A stretch of DNA of 64,000 nucleotides, from NCBI RefSeq assembly GCF_900111145.1, contig NZ_FOIR01000006.1:80142-144141 (forward strand). Reading direction: 5' to 3'. The position numbers were made by a program, and so were the translations under genes. Source of the stretch: Roseivirga pacifica (GTDB lineage: Bacteria > Bacteroidota > Bacteroidia > Cytophagales > Cyclobacteriaceae). Under the pieces are notes generated by a model, which made no database searches, was not told the DNA's origin, and saw only the letters and a program-made list of their open reading frames with translations. Each line of letters begins with the position of its first letter. Position 1 is the first letter of the stretch. Positions 45,234-54,067 of this stretch are shown here, one piece after another.

Positions 45234-47129
45234 ATGAATCGATTCTTATTAAGCCTTGTTGGCCTTTGCCTTAGCATTACCCTGTTTGCCGCAAAGCCAT
45301 ATAAATACACGGTTGACCTTACTAAAGTGGTTGACGATAAAGTGTATGTAGAACTCAGCACTCCAAAAATTAGAGAGAACGAAGTAAAGTTCTATATGCC
45401 CAAGATTGTGCCTGGCACTTATGCCATTGCCGACTATGGTCGCATGGTTTCCGACCTAAAAGCTTTCGACAAAAGGGATAACCCAATTGCTGTTGAAAGA
45501 CTTGACGACAACACTTGGTTAATTAAAGACGCCAGAAAACTAAGAAAGCTCTCTTATTGGGTGGAAGACACCTACGACACAGAAAAAGAAGGTCCAGAGA
45601 TTTTTCAGCCTGCCGGAACAAACATTGAAGACGATAAGAACTTCGTGATAAACACCAGTGGCTTCTTCGGTTATTTCGAGGGCATGAAGAAAGAAGAGTT
45701 TGAGATAAATGTAGTGCGTAAAAATGGTTTCTACGGTGCTACTGGTCTGAAAGCATCGAACAACCCACCAATGTTGGGCAAATTGGAAATTGAAGTAAGC
45801 GCACCAAATGTTGGCGTAGATCAGTTTGTAGTGAATGATTACGACCGTTTAATCGACTCACCACTAATGTACAGCAAAGCCGATACGGCCATCATTAAAG
45901 TAGCCAATACCGATGTTTTGGTGGCAAGTTATTCGCCAAATAAAAAGATTACAGCTAAAGAAATTGCCTCGAGCATTGAAGAAGTATTAGCTGCGCAAAA
46001 TGAGTTTTTGGGTGGAAAACTACCGGTAGACAAGTACGCTTTCATCTTCTATTTTACTGATGAGCCAATACTTTCTTACGGTGCTTTGGAGCATTCTTAT
46101 AGTTCTTTTTACTACATGCCGGAGTCAACCATTGAGCAAATGAACCAACAATTGCGCGACTTTGCTGCCCATGAGTTCTTTCATATTGTAACACCTTTAA
46201 ACATTCACTCTGAGGAAATCGGAAGTTTCGATTTTAACGCGCCAAAGATGTCGCGCCACCTGTGGATGTATGAGGGTATGACTGAGTACTTTGCTGGTAG
46301 CGTTCAGGTAAAGTATGGCTTGGTTACTCCTGAGGAGTACTTAGGCATGCTTACAGAAAAATTGGTGATCGCAAAGCAGTTTAAAGATGAGCTTCCATTT
46401 ACTGAGCTCAGCCTTGGTGCGCTCGATGAGTATGCAGATCAATATTACAACGTTTATCAAAAAGGCGCGCTCATTGGCATGGCCCTCGACATTAAGTTGC
46501 GAGAGCTATCAAATGGAGCATATGGCGTACAAAACATGATGGCCGATTTGTCTGAAGAATACGGCATTGATAAATCATTTAAGGACGATGAACTGTTTGC
46601 GGAAATTGTTGCCCTTACCTATCCTGAAATTGGTGAGTTTTTAAACACTTATGTGGCCGGTTCAACATCAATTCCTTACAAAGAAATATTTGAAAAAGTA
46701 GGTGTGGAAATGACCAACAATGGCACCCAAAAACAATGGAGCATGGGCTTTGGGCAAACCAATATTTCGGTAGTTCAGCACAACGGAGAGCAGCGCTTGG
46801 CCATTGCTAACGATGGCAGTCTTAACAGCTTAGGTCAAGCACTTGGCTTGAAAAATGGAGATATTGTATTGAAAATGAATGGCATTGCAATGCCTCCACT
46901 CGGCCCAGAGATTCAGGCATTTTTATCAGAACAAGCTCAAATGTTGCCTGAACTAGAAACCTTTACTTACACTGTACTTAGAGAGGTAGACGGTGAAAAG
47001 CAAGAAGTGAAACTTAGCGCTCCGAACAAGCAAGTTGATGTGCCTACTCCTGTTGGTTTACGCTTTATGGAAAACCCAACCGAAGCGCAATTGAAGCTTA
47101 GAAAGTACTGGCTGGAACCGGCTAATTAA
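45234..47129 (+). CDS. M61-family PDZ-domain aminopeptidase (glycyl aminopeptidase-like)
   Basis: 631 residues with a signal peptide (NRFLLSLVGLCLSITLFA). The N-terminal beta-sandwich (PKIVPGTYAIADYGRMVSDL) is typical of M61. The catalytic metal site is HEFFH at ~313-317 (AAHEFFHIVTPLNIHSEEI) with the downstream Glu in MYEGMTEYFAGS. The C-terminal PDZ domain spans ~505-590 (NDGSLNSLGQALGLKNGDIV). Members are zinc aminopeptidases with preference for N-terminal Gly or Ala, here predicted periplasmic. It is transcribed alone and ends just before a structured element at 47145. Confidence 0.9.
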   Translation: MNRFLLSLVGLCLSITLFAAKPYKYTVDLTKVVDDKVYVELSTPKIRENEVKFYMPKIVPGTYAIADYGRMVSDLKAFDKRDNPIAVERLDDNTWLIKDARKLRKLSYWVEDTYDTEKEGPEIFQPAGTNIEDDKNFVINTSGFFGYFEGMKKEEFEINVVRKNGFYGATGLKASNNPPMLGKLEIEVSAPNVGVDQFVVNDYDRLIDSPLMYSKADTAIIKVANTDVLVASYSPNKKITAKEIASSIEEVLAAQNEFLGGKLPVDKYAFIFYFTDEPILSYGALEHSYSSFYYMPESTIEQMNQQLRDFAAHEFFHIVTPLNIHSEEIGSFDFNAPKMSRHLWMYEGMTEYFAGSVQVKYGLVTPEEYLGMLTEKLVIAKQFKDELPFTELSLGALDEYADQYYNVYQKGALIGMALDIKLRELSNGAYGVQNMMADLSEEYGIDKSFKDDELFAEIVALTYPEIGEFLNTYVAGSTSIPYKEIFEKVGVEMTNNGTQKQWSMGFGQTNISVVQHNGEQRLAIANDGSLNSLGQALGLKNGDIVLKMNGIAMPPLGPEIQAFLSEQAQMLPELETFTYTVLREVDGEKQEVKLSAPNKQVDVPTPVGLRFMENPTEAQLKLRKYWLEPAN

Positions 47130-47144
47130 GCGAAGCCCAAAATC

Positions 47145-47305
47145 AAAAAAGAGGCTGTCTCAAAAGCCAACTATTTTCGTCATTCTCAGCCTGCCTGCGT
47201 CAGGCAGGCTTGACTGGGAATCTCTTTCAGGCTTTAGACATAGCTTGAGGAGATTCCCGATCGGTGTCGGGAATGACGTGTAGCTTTTGAGACAGCCTCT
47301 TTTTT
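47145..47305. repeat. 161-bp MITE-like element with perfect 23-bp terminal inverted repeats
   Basis: The 23-bp ends (47145-47167 and 47283-47305, core GAGGCTGTCTCAAAAG) are exact inverted repeats. Nested inside are CGTCATTC/GAATGACG, GGGAATCTC/GAGATTCCC and a perfect hairpin AGCCTGCCTG-CGT-CAGGCAGGCT. Poly-A and poly-T at the two ends let it act as a bidirectional terminator between the convergent M61 and lipoprotein genes. No coding frame is present. Confidence 0.8.
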
Positions 47306-47328
47306 GTTAGTTATCATTTGTAAGAAGC

Positions 47329-48171
47329 CTACTCAAGCTCCTCTTCCCTACGCACGGCATCGTTATTAGGGCTGTTATTTTTATCGCCTTCAGGAGTCTC
47401 TTCTTCTTTGTTCTTTTTCTTCTTTTTGAACAAACCAAAAATCCCTTTTTTAGTGCTTGTAGAATCGGCTGCTAAAGAATCTAACTGAGCCTGCTGCATT
47501 TTAAGAGAGTCTTCGGCTGACATTTTTGGAGCTTCTCGCAGTCTTAAAAAGTACTCGCCATAGCGCTTGTTGTATTGCTCTTGTTCTACATTGAACTTAC
47601 CTCGCAACAAGGGCGAATATTGCGCTTGGATTGGTGGCGGTAATGCGTTCATCTCTTCCATTAACACACGATAACGGGCCGTATCTACAACATGCGCCAC
47701 AATGCTGTCGTAGCGCTTGGTATCAAAATGTACAATATCCATTTCAATTTGATCGAGCTTGTAGAACGGACGCTTTTTAGTGATTCTGTCGAACAAGTAA
47801 GGATTTTCAAGTACGGGTCTTTCTTTACCATTGAACACCCTGGCTATTAGCCCCTCTTTTATGCGGTTTTCGTACTCAAAACCAAATTTCTCTTGCGAGT
47901 GTACCCTACCCTTTTGCACCCTAAAGCCTTTGCCTTTAGTGCCATCTACAAACTTGCGCATTAGAGAGTCGCCATCCTCCACATTATACTTAAAACCGTA
48001 TGGCCGCTTGGGTACAAACGTACCGTCTACCTCCACAAAAAGGGAGTATGCTTCTCGCTGTTTGTTCTCGTCCAGAATAAAAGCACTCTGGTAAGCAGGG
48101 CAAATAGTTTGCACCGCACAAGAAGACAGCAAACAAGCAAGCAGTAAGCAAGCAGTGGTTGTTTTGGCCAT
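47329..48171 (-). CDS. hypothetical lipoprotein
   Basis: 280 residues with a lipobox (LLLACLLSSCAVQ, Cys 18). Mature part: a conserved-looking N-terminal block (ICPAYQSAFILDENKQREAY, KRPYGFKYNVEDGDSLMRKF), a charged helical centre and a Lys/Glu-rich C-terminus (residues ~250-280, GLFKKKKKNKEEET) that is probably disordered. Proteins of this layout are widespread and uncharacterised in Cytophagales. It converges on the M61 gene across the 161-bp palindromic element. Confidence 0.75.
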   Translation of the reverse strand: MAKTTTACLLLACLLSSCAVQTICPAYQSAFILDENKQREAYSLFVEVDGTFVPKRPYGFKYNVEDGDSLMRKFVDGTKGKGFRVQKGRVHSQEKFGFEYENRIKEGLIARVFNGKERPVLENPYLFDRITKKRPFYKLDQIEMDIVHFDTKRYDSIVAHVVDTARYRVLMEEMNALPPPIQAQYSPLLRGKFNVEQEQYNKRYGEYFLRLREAPKMSAEDSLKMQQAQLDSLAADSTSTKKGIFGLFKKKKKNKEEETPEGDKNNSPNNDAVRREEELE

Positions 48172-48215
48172 TTTCAGTCCCTATAACGGGGGTTCAAATT
48201 TAATATTTTTAGTCA

Positions 48216-48252
48216 GAAGCCTTCTTTCAATTGATTGAAGCTTCTTTTTTTT
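48216..48252 (+). terminator. terminator-like hairpin upstream of the lycopene cyclase gene
   Basis: A GAAGC...GCTTC stem with an internal TTCAAT/ATTGAA extension is followed by eight T residues (48245-48252). No gene on this strand ends nearby: the upstream gene is divergent. It could be an attenuator in the leader of the downstream cyclase gene, the end of an unannotated small RNA, or chance. Confidence 0.45.
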
Positions 48253-48276
48253 AATTTCAACAGCATAACACAAAAA

Positions 48277-48294
48277 CAATTCAATGCTGAATTG
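48277..48294. promoter_or_regulatory. palindrome just upstream of the lycopene cyclase gene
   Basis: CAATTCA-ATGC-TGAATTG has perfect 7-base arms and ends 26 bp before the ATG at 48321. It may be an operator or a leader hairpin. Confidence 0.35.
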
Positions 48295-48320
48295 GATTTA
48301 GTTAGAGTCTCAAAAGTAAA

Positions 48321-49484
48321 ATGAAAGCGTTCGACTATATAATTGCCGGAGGTGGCGTGGCGGGATTAACCCTGTCTTACTTGTTGTTGGCGCCCGAATA
48401 TAGGCAAAAATCTGTATTACTTATTGATAGACAGGCTAAAACTGATAACGACAAGACTTTTTGCTTTTGGGAGAAAGGAGAAAATCTGTTCGAAAACTTG
48501 GTAAGCAAAACATGGCCGCGCGCTCAAGTAAAAGGTACCGAGTTTAACAAAAGCTACGATTTGGCACCCTACAAATACAAAATGGTAAGAAGTGCCGATT
48601 TCTACACTTTTATCTATAAACAAATAGCCGATGCTCCAAACTTCACTGTAGTTCAAGAAGAGGTGCAAGCCATTTTTGACAACGGAAAAGTTAAAACTGC
48701 ACGCCAAACTTACACAGGTCAATATGTTTTCGATAGTACACTTAACTATCAAACGAAAAGGCTTTACACTCCAAACACCCTACTACAGCACTTTAAAGGC
48801 CTAGTAATTGAAACCAAGGAGCCGGTATTCAATGCAGATGAAGTCACCTATATGGACTTTTCTATTCCGCAAGAAGGCGACTGCCGCTTTGGGTATATAC
48901 TGCCCTTCTCCGAAAACAAAGCACTGATAGAATACACTATATTTAATCAGTTTCTGCTCGATGATTCCGAATATGACAAACAACTAGAAAGCTATCTGAG
49001 AAAGCTGAAAATTACAGATTACGAGGTACTAGAAACTGAAACTGGCGTAATTCCCATGAGCGATTACCCCTTCTCTGTTAAACGCAGCAAACAGGTTTTC
49101 CAAATTGGCATTAAGGGCGGTTTTGCCAAAGCCAGTACCGGCTACAGTTTTTTGCGCACACAAAGAATACTGAAAAAATTAGCCCAAAACCTCAAAGAAG
49201 GGAAATCTCCAAATGCAGATTTACCATTACAGAAAAAGCGCTTTAAAAACTACGATGCTACACTGCTAAGAGTGCTCGCCAGCGGCCAATTCACTGGCGA
49301 AGAGATTTTTACTGAACTATTCAAGAAAAACGGAATGCATTTGATGTTCAAGTTTTTGGATGAGGAAACCACAGTGGCCGAAGAACTAAAAATAATGTCT
49401 ACCACTCCAATCAAATCGTTTGCCAAAGCATTTGTAAACAGCCTTGCTGCCAAACCAAAAGCGCACTCGAAATTCTTAAGCTAA
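48321..49484 (+). CDS. crtY: lycopene beta-cyclase (CrtY-type)
   Basis: 387 residues. The N-terminal FAD-binding motif is DYIIAGGGVAGLTLSYLLL, followed by DNDKTFCFWEKGE, the conserved cyclase block. The middle has VTYMDFSIPQEGDCRFGYIL and ENKALIEYTIFNQFLL, and the C-terminal half has VIPMSDYPFSVKRSKQVFQI and KGGFAKASTGYSF. Cyclisation of lycopene ends gives beta-carotene, precursor of zeaxanthin/saproxanthin-type pigments common in marine Bacteroidota. No other carotenoid gene is adjacent, so the pathway is split. A short terminator-like hairpin and a palindrome precede the start. Confidence 0.9.
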   Translation: MKAFDYIIAGGGVAGLTLSYLLLAPEYRQKSVLLIDRQAKTDNDKTFCFWEKGENLFENLVSKTWPRAQVKGTEFNKSYDLAPYKYKMVRSADFYTFIYKQIADAPNFTVVQEEVQAIFDNGKVKTARQTYTGQYVFDSTLNYQTKRLYTPNTLLQHFKGLVIETKEPVFNADEVTYMDFSIPQEGDCRFGYILPFSENKALIEYTIFNQFLLDDSEYDKQLESYLRKLKITDYEVLETETGVIPMSDYPFSVKRSKQVFQIGIKGGFAKASTGYSFLRTQRILKKLAQNLKEGKSPNADLPLQKKRFKNYDATLLRVLASGQFTGEEIFTELFKKNGMHLMFKFLDEETTVAEELKIMSTTPIKSFAKAFVNSLAAKPKAHSKFLS

Positions 49485-49525
49485 CAAAAGCGCTTTTTGC
49501 TGCCCAATAAAACCTATATTTAACC

Positions 49526-50983
49526 ATGCTGGAACTTTGGCATACAGTTTCACCGGTTCTGATTCCCATATATTATGTGGGCATTTTTTTCGTGGTTATT
49601 AATATGCTGTTGGAAAACCGCAACCCGCTAAAAATGCATAGTTACCTGCTATTGCTGCTTTTGTTACCGGTTGCCGGGCTCATTATTTACCTGTTTTTTG
49701 GTCAAAACCAGCGCAAGCGAAAAATATTTGAAAAGCGTAGGCTCATCAACCAAGCTTTTGGAGACTCATATTTGGCCGAATACATTGATCGATCTGAACG
49801 TATTCCTGTCCCCATTGAAGAATCGCCTTTAGCACAATACGAAAAGGTGATTCGTTTTTTGAGCAAAGACCTTTCACCCCTAAGTCAAAATAACAAGGTA
49901 GAAATCCTCAAAAACGGTGAGGAAAAATTTCCGAAAGTAATGGAAGCCGTGCGCAATGCAAGGCACCACATTCATTTAGAATACTACATTTTTTCGGACG
50001 ATACAGTAGGCGACCCGCTGGCCGACTTATTATTAGAAAAAGTAAAGGAAGGCGTTAAAGTTCGGCTAATTGTTGACGGTGTTGGCTCATTGGGGCTCAA
50101 AAAATCCTTCTTTAATAAAATGCGGAAAGGTGGCGTGCAGATTTACGAATTCATGCCGGTGCTATTTCCTTCTTTTACCAGTAAAATCAACTACCGAAAT
50201 CACCGTAAGATCATTGTTATCGATGGGCATATTGGCTTTACCGGTGGCATCAATTTCAACGATCGATATATCAACAACGGCACGCACCCACTCTACTGGC
50301 GCGACACACACTTAAGGCTTGAAGGCGAAGTAGTAAAAACCCTGCAATTCCTGTTTTTACTCAATTGGCAGTTTGTAAGCAACGAAGAACTCAAAGCTGA
50401 CGAAAACTATTTTCCTGACTTTACACAAACCGGAAACTCATTTGCCCAAGTAAATGCCAGCGGCCCCGACTGGGAGTTAGAAAGCATAATGGACTCTTTC
50501 TTGCTCGCCATAAATGCGGCCCAGCGCAGGGTACGCATTGCCACACCTTACTTTATCCCTACAGAGAGCATAATGGACGCGCTGGTTACGGCAGCAAAAG
50601 CCGACATTGAAATAGAGCTGATGATTCCTCGCGAATCGGACTCTTGGATAGTACAAGCAGCATCAATGTCATACATCAAAGTATTATTGGCTGCCGGAAT
50701 TAAGGTCTTTCTTTACCAAAAAGGCTTTTTACACTCCAAGGTGATTATGGTGGATGATAATTTTGCCTCGGTGGGTTCCGCGAATATGGACTATCGCAGC
50801 TTCGACCTTAACCATGAGGTGAACACCTATTTATATGAAAAAGCACTGGTTGAAATTCTGATCGATCAGTTTGAAGCAGACAAAGCCGACTGTGCCCAAG
50901 TAGATGCCAAAAGATGGGTAAACCGAAGTGTACCACAAAAACTAAAAGAGTCTATTTGCAGACTCTTAGCCCCACTACTTTAA
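49526..50983 (+). CDS. cls: cardiolipin synthase (two-HKD phospholipase D family)
   Basis: 485 residues. Two N-terminal membrane helices (VSPVLIPIYYVGIFFVVINM; YLLLLLLLPVAGLIIYLFFG) are followed by two phospholipase D halves. Motif 1 is NHRKIIVIDGHIGFTGGINF near 228-240, motif 2 is HSKVIMVDDNFASVGSANMD near 408. The catalytic HxKxxxxD is intact in both. It condenses two phosphatidylglycerols to cardiolipin at the inner membrane. Its stop is 3 bp before the next gene, so they may be co-transcribed though unrelated in function. Confidence 0.92.
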   Translation: MLELWHTVSPVLIPIYYVGIFFVVINMLLENRNPLKMHSYLLLLLLLPVAGLIIYLFFGQNQRKRKIFEKRRLINQAFGDSYLAEYIDRSERIPVPIEESPLAQYEKVIRFLSKDLSPLSQNNKVEILKNGEEKFPKVMEAVRNARHHIHLEYYIFSDDTVGDPLADLLLEKVKEGVKVRLIVDGVGSLGLKKSFFNKMRKGGVQIYEFMPVLFPSFTSKINYRNHRKIIVIDGHIGFTGGINFNDRYINNGTHPLYWRDTHLRLEGEVVKTLQFLFLLNWQFVSNEELKADENYFPDFTQTGNSFAQVNASGPDWELESIMDSFLLAINAAQRRVRIATPYFIPTESIMDALVTAAKADIEIELMIPRESDSWIVQAASMSYIKVLLAAGIKVFLYQKGFLHSKVIMVDDNFASVGSANMDYRSFDLNHEVNTYLYEKALVEILIDQFEADKADCAQVDAKRWVNRSVPQKLKESICRLLAPLL

Positions 50984-50986
50984 CCT

Positions 50987-52006
50987 ATGAAAAAGCTCTT
51001 GTTCATCGTGCTGCTGATTTGCAGCTATACCGCCATTGCACAAAACACGCCATACACCTCCTACTTTACCGGCAATGCAACCGACAAGGTGGTTACTCCA
51101 AACTTTGGCATTACCATGATGGGTGGCCGAACTGAACATACTGAGGCCATGCAATGGTTTATCAATAAAGCCAATGGCGGAGATGTGTTGGTTCTCAGGG
51201 CTTCTGGCAGCGATGGCTACAATAATTACCTCTTCAACGAACTCGGCATAGAGGTCAACTCTGTTGAGTCGATTGTGGTGAAAACTGCAGAAGCTGCAAA
51301 CCATCCTTATGTCATAAAAAAGATACAACAGGCCGAGGCTATTTGGCTAGCCGGAGGCGACCAATACAACTACATTTCCGTTTGGGGTAATTCTCCGATG
51401 AAACAAGCCCTGCAAGACCATATAAGTGTAAAGAAAGGTGCCATTGGCGGTACTAGCGCAGGTATGGCCGTATTAGGCGAATGGTATTTTAGTGCAAAAA
51501 ATGGCTCCGTAACATCAGAGGAAGCACTTAAAAATCCATATGATGAGCGGGTACAGTTGGGCAATAACTTTCTACAAGTGCCTTTTTTGCAAAACACTAT
51601 TACCGATACCCATTACGCAGACAGAAACAGACAAGGCAGACACGCCACTTTTATGGCACGAATAACTCACCAAACGGAACAGCCTGCATTTGGTATAGCC
51701 TGCGATGAATACACGGCAGTTTGCATTGGCTCTAACGGCATAGCTCACATTTTTGGCCGTAAGGCGGAAATGGACAATGCAATTTATTTTATCAAAACCC
51801 AAGGCACTCAGCCCGAGCAAATTTCAAAAGACCAACCACTTACATGGAACCACAACAATAGCGCTCTATTGATATACAAAGTAATTACCGACCGTAGCGG
51901 AAGTGCAATGTTTAACCTTAAGGATTGGCAAACAGCTAATGGCGGCCAATGGGTTAATTGGTATGTGAAAAAAGGCCAATGGTTTGAGGTAGAACAAAAA
52001 GATTAA
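50987..52006 (+). CDS. exported S51-family peptidase (cyanophycinase-like)
   Basis: 339 residues with a signal peptide (KKLLFIVLLICSYTAIA, then QNTPYTS). The S51 fold shows GGRTEHTEAMQWFINKANGG, EAIWLAGGDQYNYISVWGN, the nucleophile elbow GAIGGTSAGMAVLGEWYF near 156 and DTHYADRNRQGRHATFMAR with the catalytic His. Cyanophycinases are normally cytoplasmic and cut cyanophycin to beta-Asp-Arg. Here the export signal and lack of a synthetase suggest degradation of external polymer or peptides. The C-terminal ~70 residues are an extra beta-domain. Confidence 0.85.
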   Translation: MKKLLFIVLLICSYTAIAQNTPYTSYFTGNATDKVVTPNFGITMMGGRTEHTEAMQWFINKANGGDVLVLRASGSDGYNNYLFNELGIEVNSVESIVVKTAEAANHPYVIKKIQQAEAIWLAGGDQYNYISVWGNSPMKQALQDHISVKKGAIGGTSAGMAVLGEWYFSAKNGSVTSEEALKNPYDERVQLGNNFLQVPFLQNTITDTHYADRNRQGRHATFMARITHQTEQPAFGIACDEYTAVCIGSNGIAHIFGRKAEMDNAIYFIKTQGTQPEQISKDQPLTWNHNNSALLIYKVITDRSGSAMFNLKDWQTANGGQWVNWYVKKGQWFEVEQKD

Positions 52007-52118
52007 TAAGAAAGTACAAACCATAATCTGTATTCTACAAAGTCACTTTCCGATCATCAAAAGAATAACACGAAAGTAACTTTGGCTTGACAGCGATTAC
52101 CCCTTATGATGTAAATTC

Positions 52119-53390
52119 GTGAGAAAATATTCGCACGTGAAAAAGTACTTCGAAATCATCCTATTTTGTGTAGTTCTAGGTTTAGTCTGCTGTGAAAAAG
52201 TAATGGACCTTAATAGCGATAAGCCCTATGTTGTGCTTGTTTCTTTCGATGGTTTCCGACATGATTATGTTGAAAAGTATAACGCTCCCAACTTTAAAGA
52301 GCTTGTAGCCAATGGTGTTTCTAGCAAAGGACTCATTCCTTCTTATCCGAGCAAAACATTCCCCAATCACTACACCATTGTAACTGGCCTCTATCCCGGC
52401 AATCACGGTTTGGTAGATAACTCATTCTACGCCCCCGATTTAGACCTACAATACTCCATTGGCAACAGAGAGCGTGTGGAGAACCCGGCCTTTTATGGCG
52501 GCACCCCACTTTGGCAACTAGTGCAAGAAAACGGCATGAAATCGGCCAGCTACTTTTGGGTTGGCTCAGAAGCACCAATAAAAGGCAGTTTGCCAGATTA
52601 TTACACCAAGTATGATGGATCTGTAACGAACGAAAAAAGAATTGAGGTAGTTAAGGATTGGCTTAAACTTCCTGCGGAGCAGAGGCCTCAATTTATAAGC
52701 TTGTACTTTTCTCTTGTTGATGACAACGGGCACGGTTTTGGGCCAAATAGTGAAGAAACCAAAAACACGGTGTTAGAAGCAGATAGGCTGCTCGGGCTTT
52801 TGAGGGCCGAAATAGCTGAGATTGATCTTGATGTAAATCTAGTAGTGGTAAGCGACCACGGTATGAACGAAATTAAACCTGAAGCCGGTAATTACACTAC
52901 TTATGACGAACTACTCGAAGGTTTAGACCAAGACAAGTTCAGGTTTATTAGCAATGGTGCTCATGCCCATTTCTATGTGCATAACCGAGAAGACATTGAC
53001 CCTCTTGAAGAGGCTCTAAGGGCGAAGGCCAAAAATTATAAAGTCTATAAAAAGCCAGATTTTCCAGCGCATTGGCATAATGCAACCAACAATAGGGTTG
53101 GTAATATTATCATCACTATGGAGCCAGGGCATTACCTCACCTCAGCCAGCAGAGCCGAACGGACTATAAAAGACCAAAACACAAGAGGAGAGCACGGTTT
53201 CGATCCATATGAAACAGAAGACATGCGCGGCATTTTTTATGCTGAAGGTCCCCAGGTGAAAAAAGGTATGCAAATAGATGCCTTCGAAAATATTCACATC
53301 TACCCATTTATTGCTGAAATATTAGGCATCACCAACCTTCCAGAGATTGACGGGAAGAAGGAGGTCTTGTCTTCAATGTTAAAAAAATAG
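52119..53390 (+). CDS. nucleotide pyrophosphatase/phosphodiesterase family lipoprotein (alkaline phosphatase superfamily)
   Basis: 423 residues from GTG 52119; GTG 52137 is an alternative. The N-terminal hydrophobic stretch ends at a Cys pair (VVLGLVCCEK), probably a lipoprotein. Metal site and nucleophile: VVLVSFDGFRHDYVEKYNAP (Asp 44) and PSYPSKTFPNHYTIVTGLYP (nucleophile Thr 80). More metal ligands are in SLVDDNGHGFGPNS and LVVVSDHGMNEI. The C-terminal EHGFDPYETEDMRGIFYAEG is typical of NPP enzymes. It hydrolyses nucleotide or phospholipid phosphodiesters in the periplasm. Confidence 0.88.
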   Translation: MRKYSHVKKYFEIILFCVVLGLVCCEKVMDLNSDKPYVVLVSFDGFRHDYVEKYNAPNFKELVANGVSSKGLIPSYPSKTFPNHYTIVTGLYPGNHGLVDNSFYAPDLDLQYSIGNRERVENPAFYGGTPLWQLVQENGMKSASYFWVGSEAPIKGSLPDYYTKYDGSVTNEKRIEVVKDWLKLPAEQRPQFISLYFSLVDDNGHGFGPNSEETKNTVLEADRLLGLLRAEIAEIDLDVNLVVVSDHGMNEIKPEAGNYTTYDELLEGLDQDKFRFISNGAHAHFYVHNREDIDPLEEALRAKAKNYKVYKKPDFPAHWHNATNNRVGNIIITMEPGHYLTSASRAERTIKDQNTRGEHGFDPYETEDMRGIFYAEGPQVKKGMQIDAFENIHIYPFIAEILGITNLPEIDGKKEVLSSMLKK

Positions 53391-53414
53391 GCTTTTCAGG
53401 CTCACTTTGTTCTC

Positions 53415-53484
53415 ACTCTAGTCTTAGCGTCTCGCTGAGACTAATAACTTTTTTGGTCTTAGGGAGACCCTAAGACCAGTGGGG
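53415..53484. repeat. double-hairpin repeat, copy 1
   Basis: Hairpin 1 is AGTCTTAGCG-TCT-CGCTGAGACT (53420-53442, one wobble) and hairpin 2 is GGTCTTAGGG-AGA-CCCTAAGACC (53455-53477, perfect), then CAGTGGGG. Copies 2 and 3 lie downstream in the same orientation; together they flank two small lipoprotein genes. Confidence 0.8.
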
Positions 53485-53515
53485 GGATCAGGGGGGGATA
53501 ATTGATTGAAGGAAC

Positions 53516-53896
53516 TTATTTCTTTTTACCATCAGGTCTAGCATAATATTCTTCTCTTGTTGCTAAAGAATCAATTAATAGATGGTAACCAAAAAAACTC
53601 AGGTCTGGATTTTTTGTATGAACAATCCCTCTGACAGGCTTATACAGACTAAGGTATATCGTATCCCCAAACAATTGCACATTCGAGATTACATCTTTTG
53701 CCTCGAATAAAACTTTAACTACATCACCTTTCTTTACTTCCACAAAGTCGGGACTAACATCAGAAATATAGCTATGATAATACCAACTAATCTCTATGAC
53801 ACCATCATCAAGCGTCTTTCTTATAAACCTGTCATTCCCTTGAGAAAAATCACACGAGAAAAAAACTAATAAAACTAATACTATTGATCTTTTCAT
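53516..53896 (-). CDS. small hypothetical lipoprotein
   Basis: 126 residues with a lipoprotein signal (RSIVLVLLVFFSCDFSQG, Cys 15). The mature part is beta-rich (RFIRKTLDDGVIEISWYYHS, VSPDFVEVKKGDVVKVLFEA, GDTIYLSLYKPVRGIVHTKN). No family is recognised. It sits between copies 1 and 2 of a double-hairpin repeat, in the same orientation as the next lipoprotein gene. The two proteins are similar in size and general character but not evidently in sequence. Confidence 0.7.
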   Translation of the reverse strand: MKRSIVLVLLVFFSCDFSQGNDRFIRKTLDDGVIEISWYYHSYISDVSPDFVEVKKGDVVKVLFEAKDVISNVQLFGDTIYLSLYKPVRGIVHTKNPDLSFFGYHLLIDSLATREEYYARPDGKKK

Positions 53897-53974
53897 TTTT
53901 TTGGACTTTTACCGAAATAACCTTTGAAAATCCCAGTTCCTAAATATGTATGATCTCCAAAGAAGGGCGCTCAA

Positions 53975-54045
53975 TCTAGTCTTAGCGTCTCGCTGAGACT
54001 AATAACCTTTCTTTGGTCTCAGGGAGACCCTAAAACCAGTGGGGA
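53975..54045. repeat. double-hairpin repeat, copy 2
   Basis: It matches copy 1 almost base for base: AGTCTTAGCGTCTCGCTGAG ... GGTCTCAGGGAGACCCTAAA ... CAGTGGGG. Two changes weaken hairpin 2. It separates the two small lipoprotein genes. Confidence 0.8.
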
Positions 54046-54067
54046 GGGGGGAGCACTGGTGAGTACA

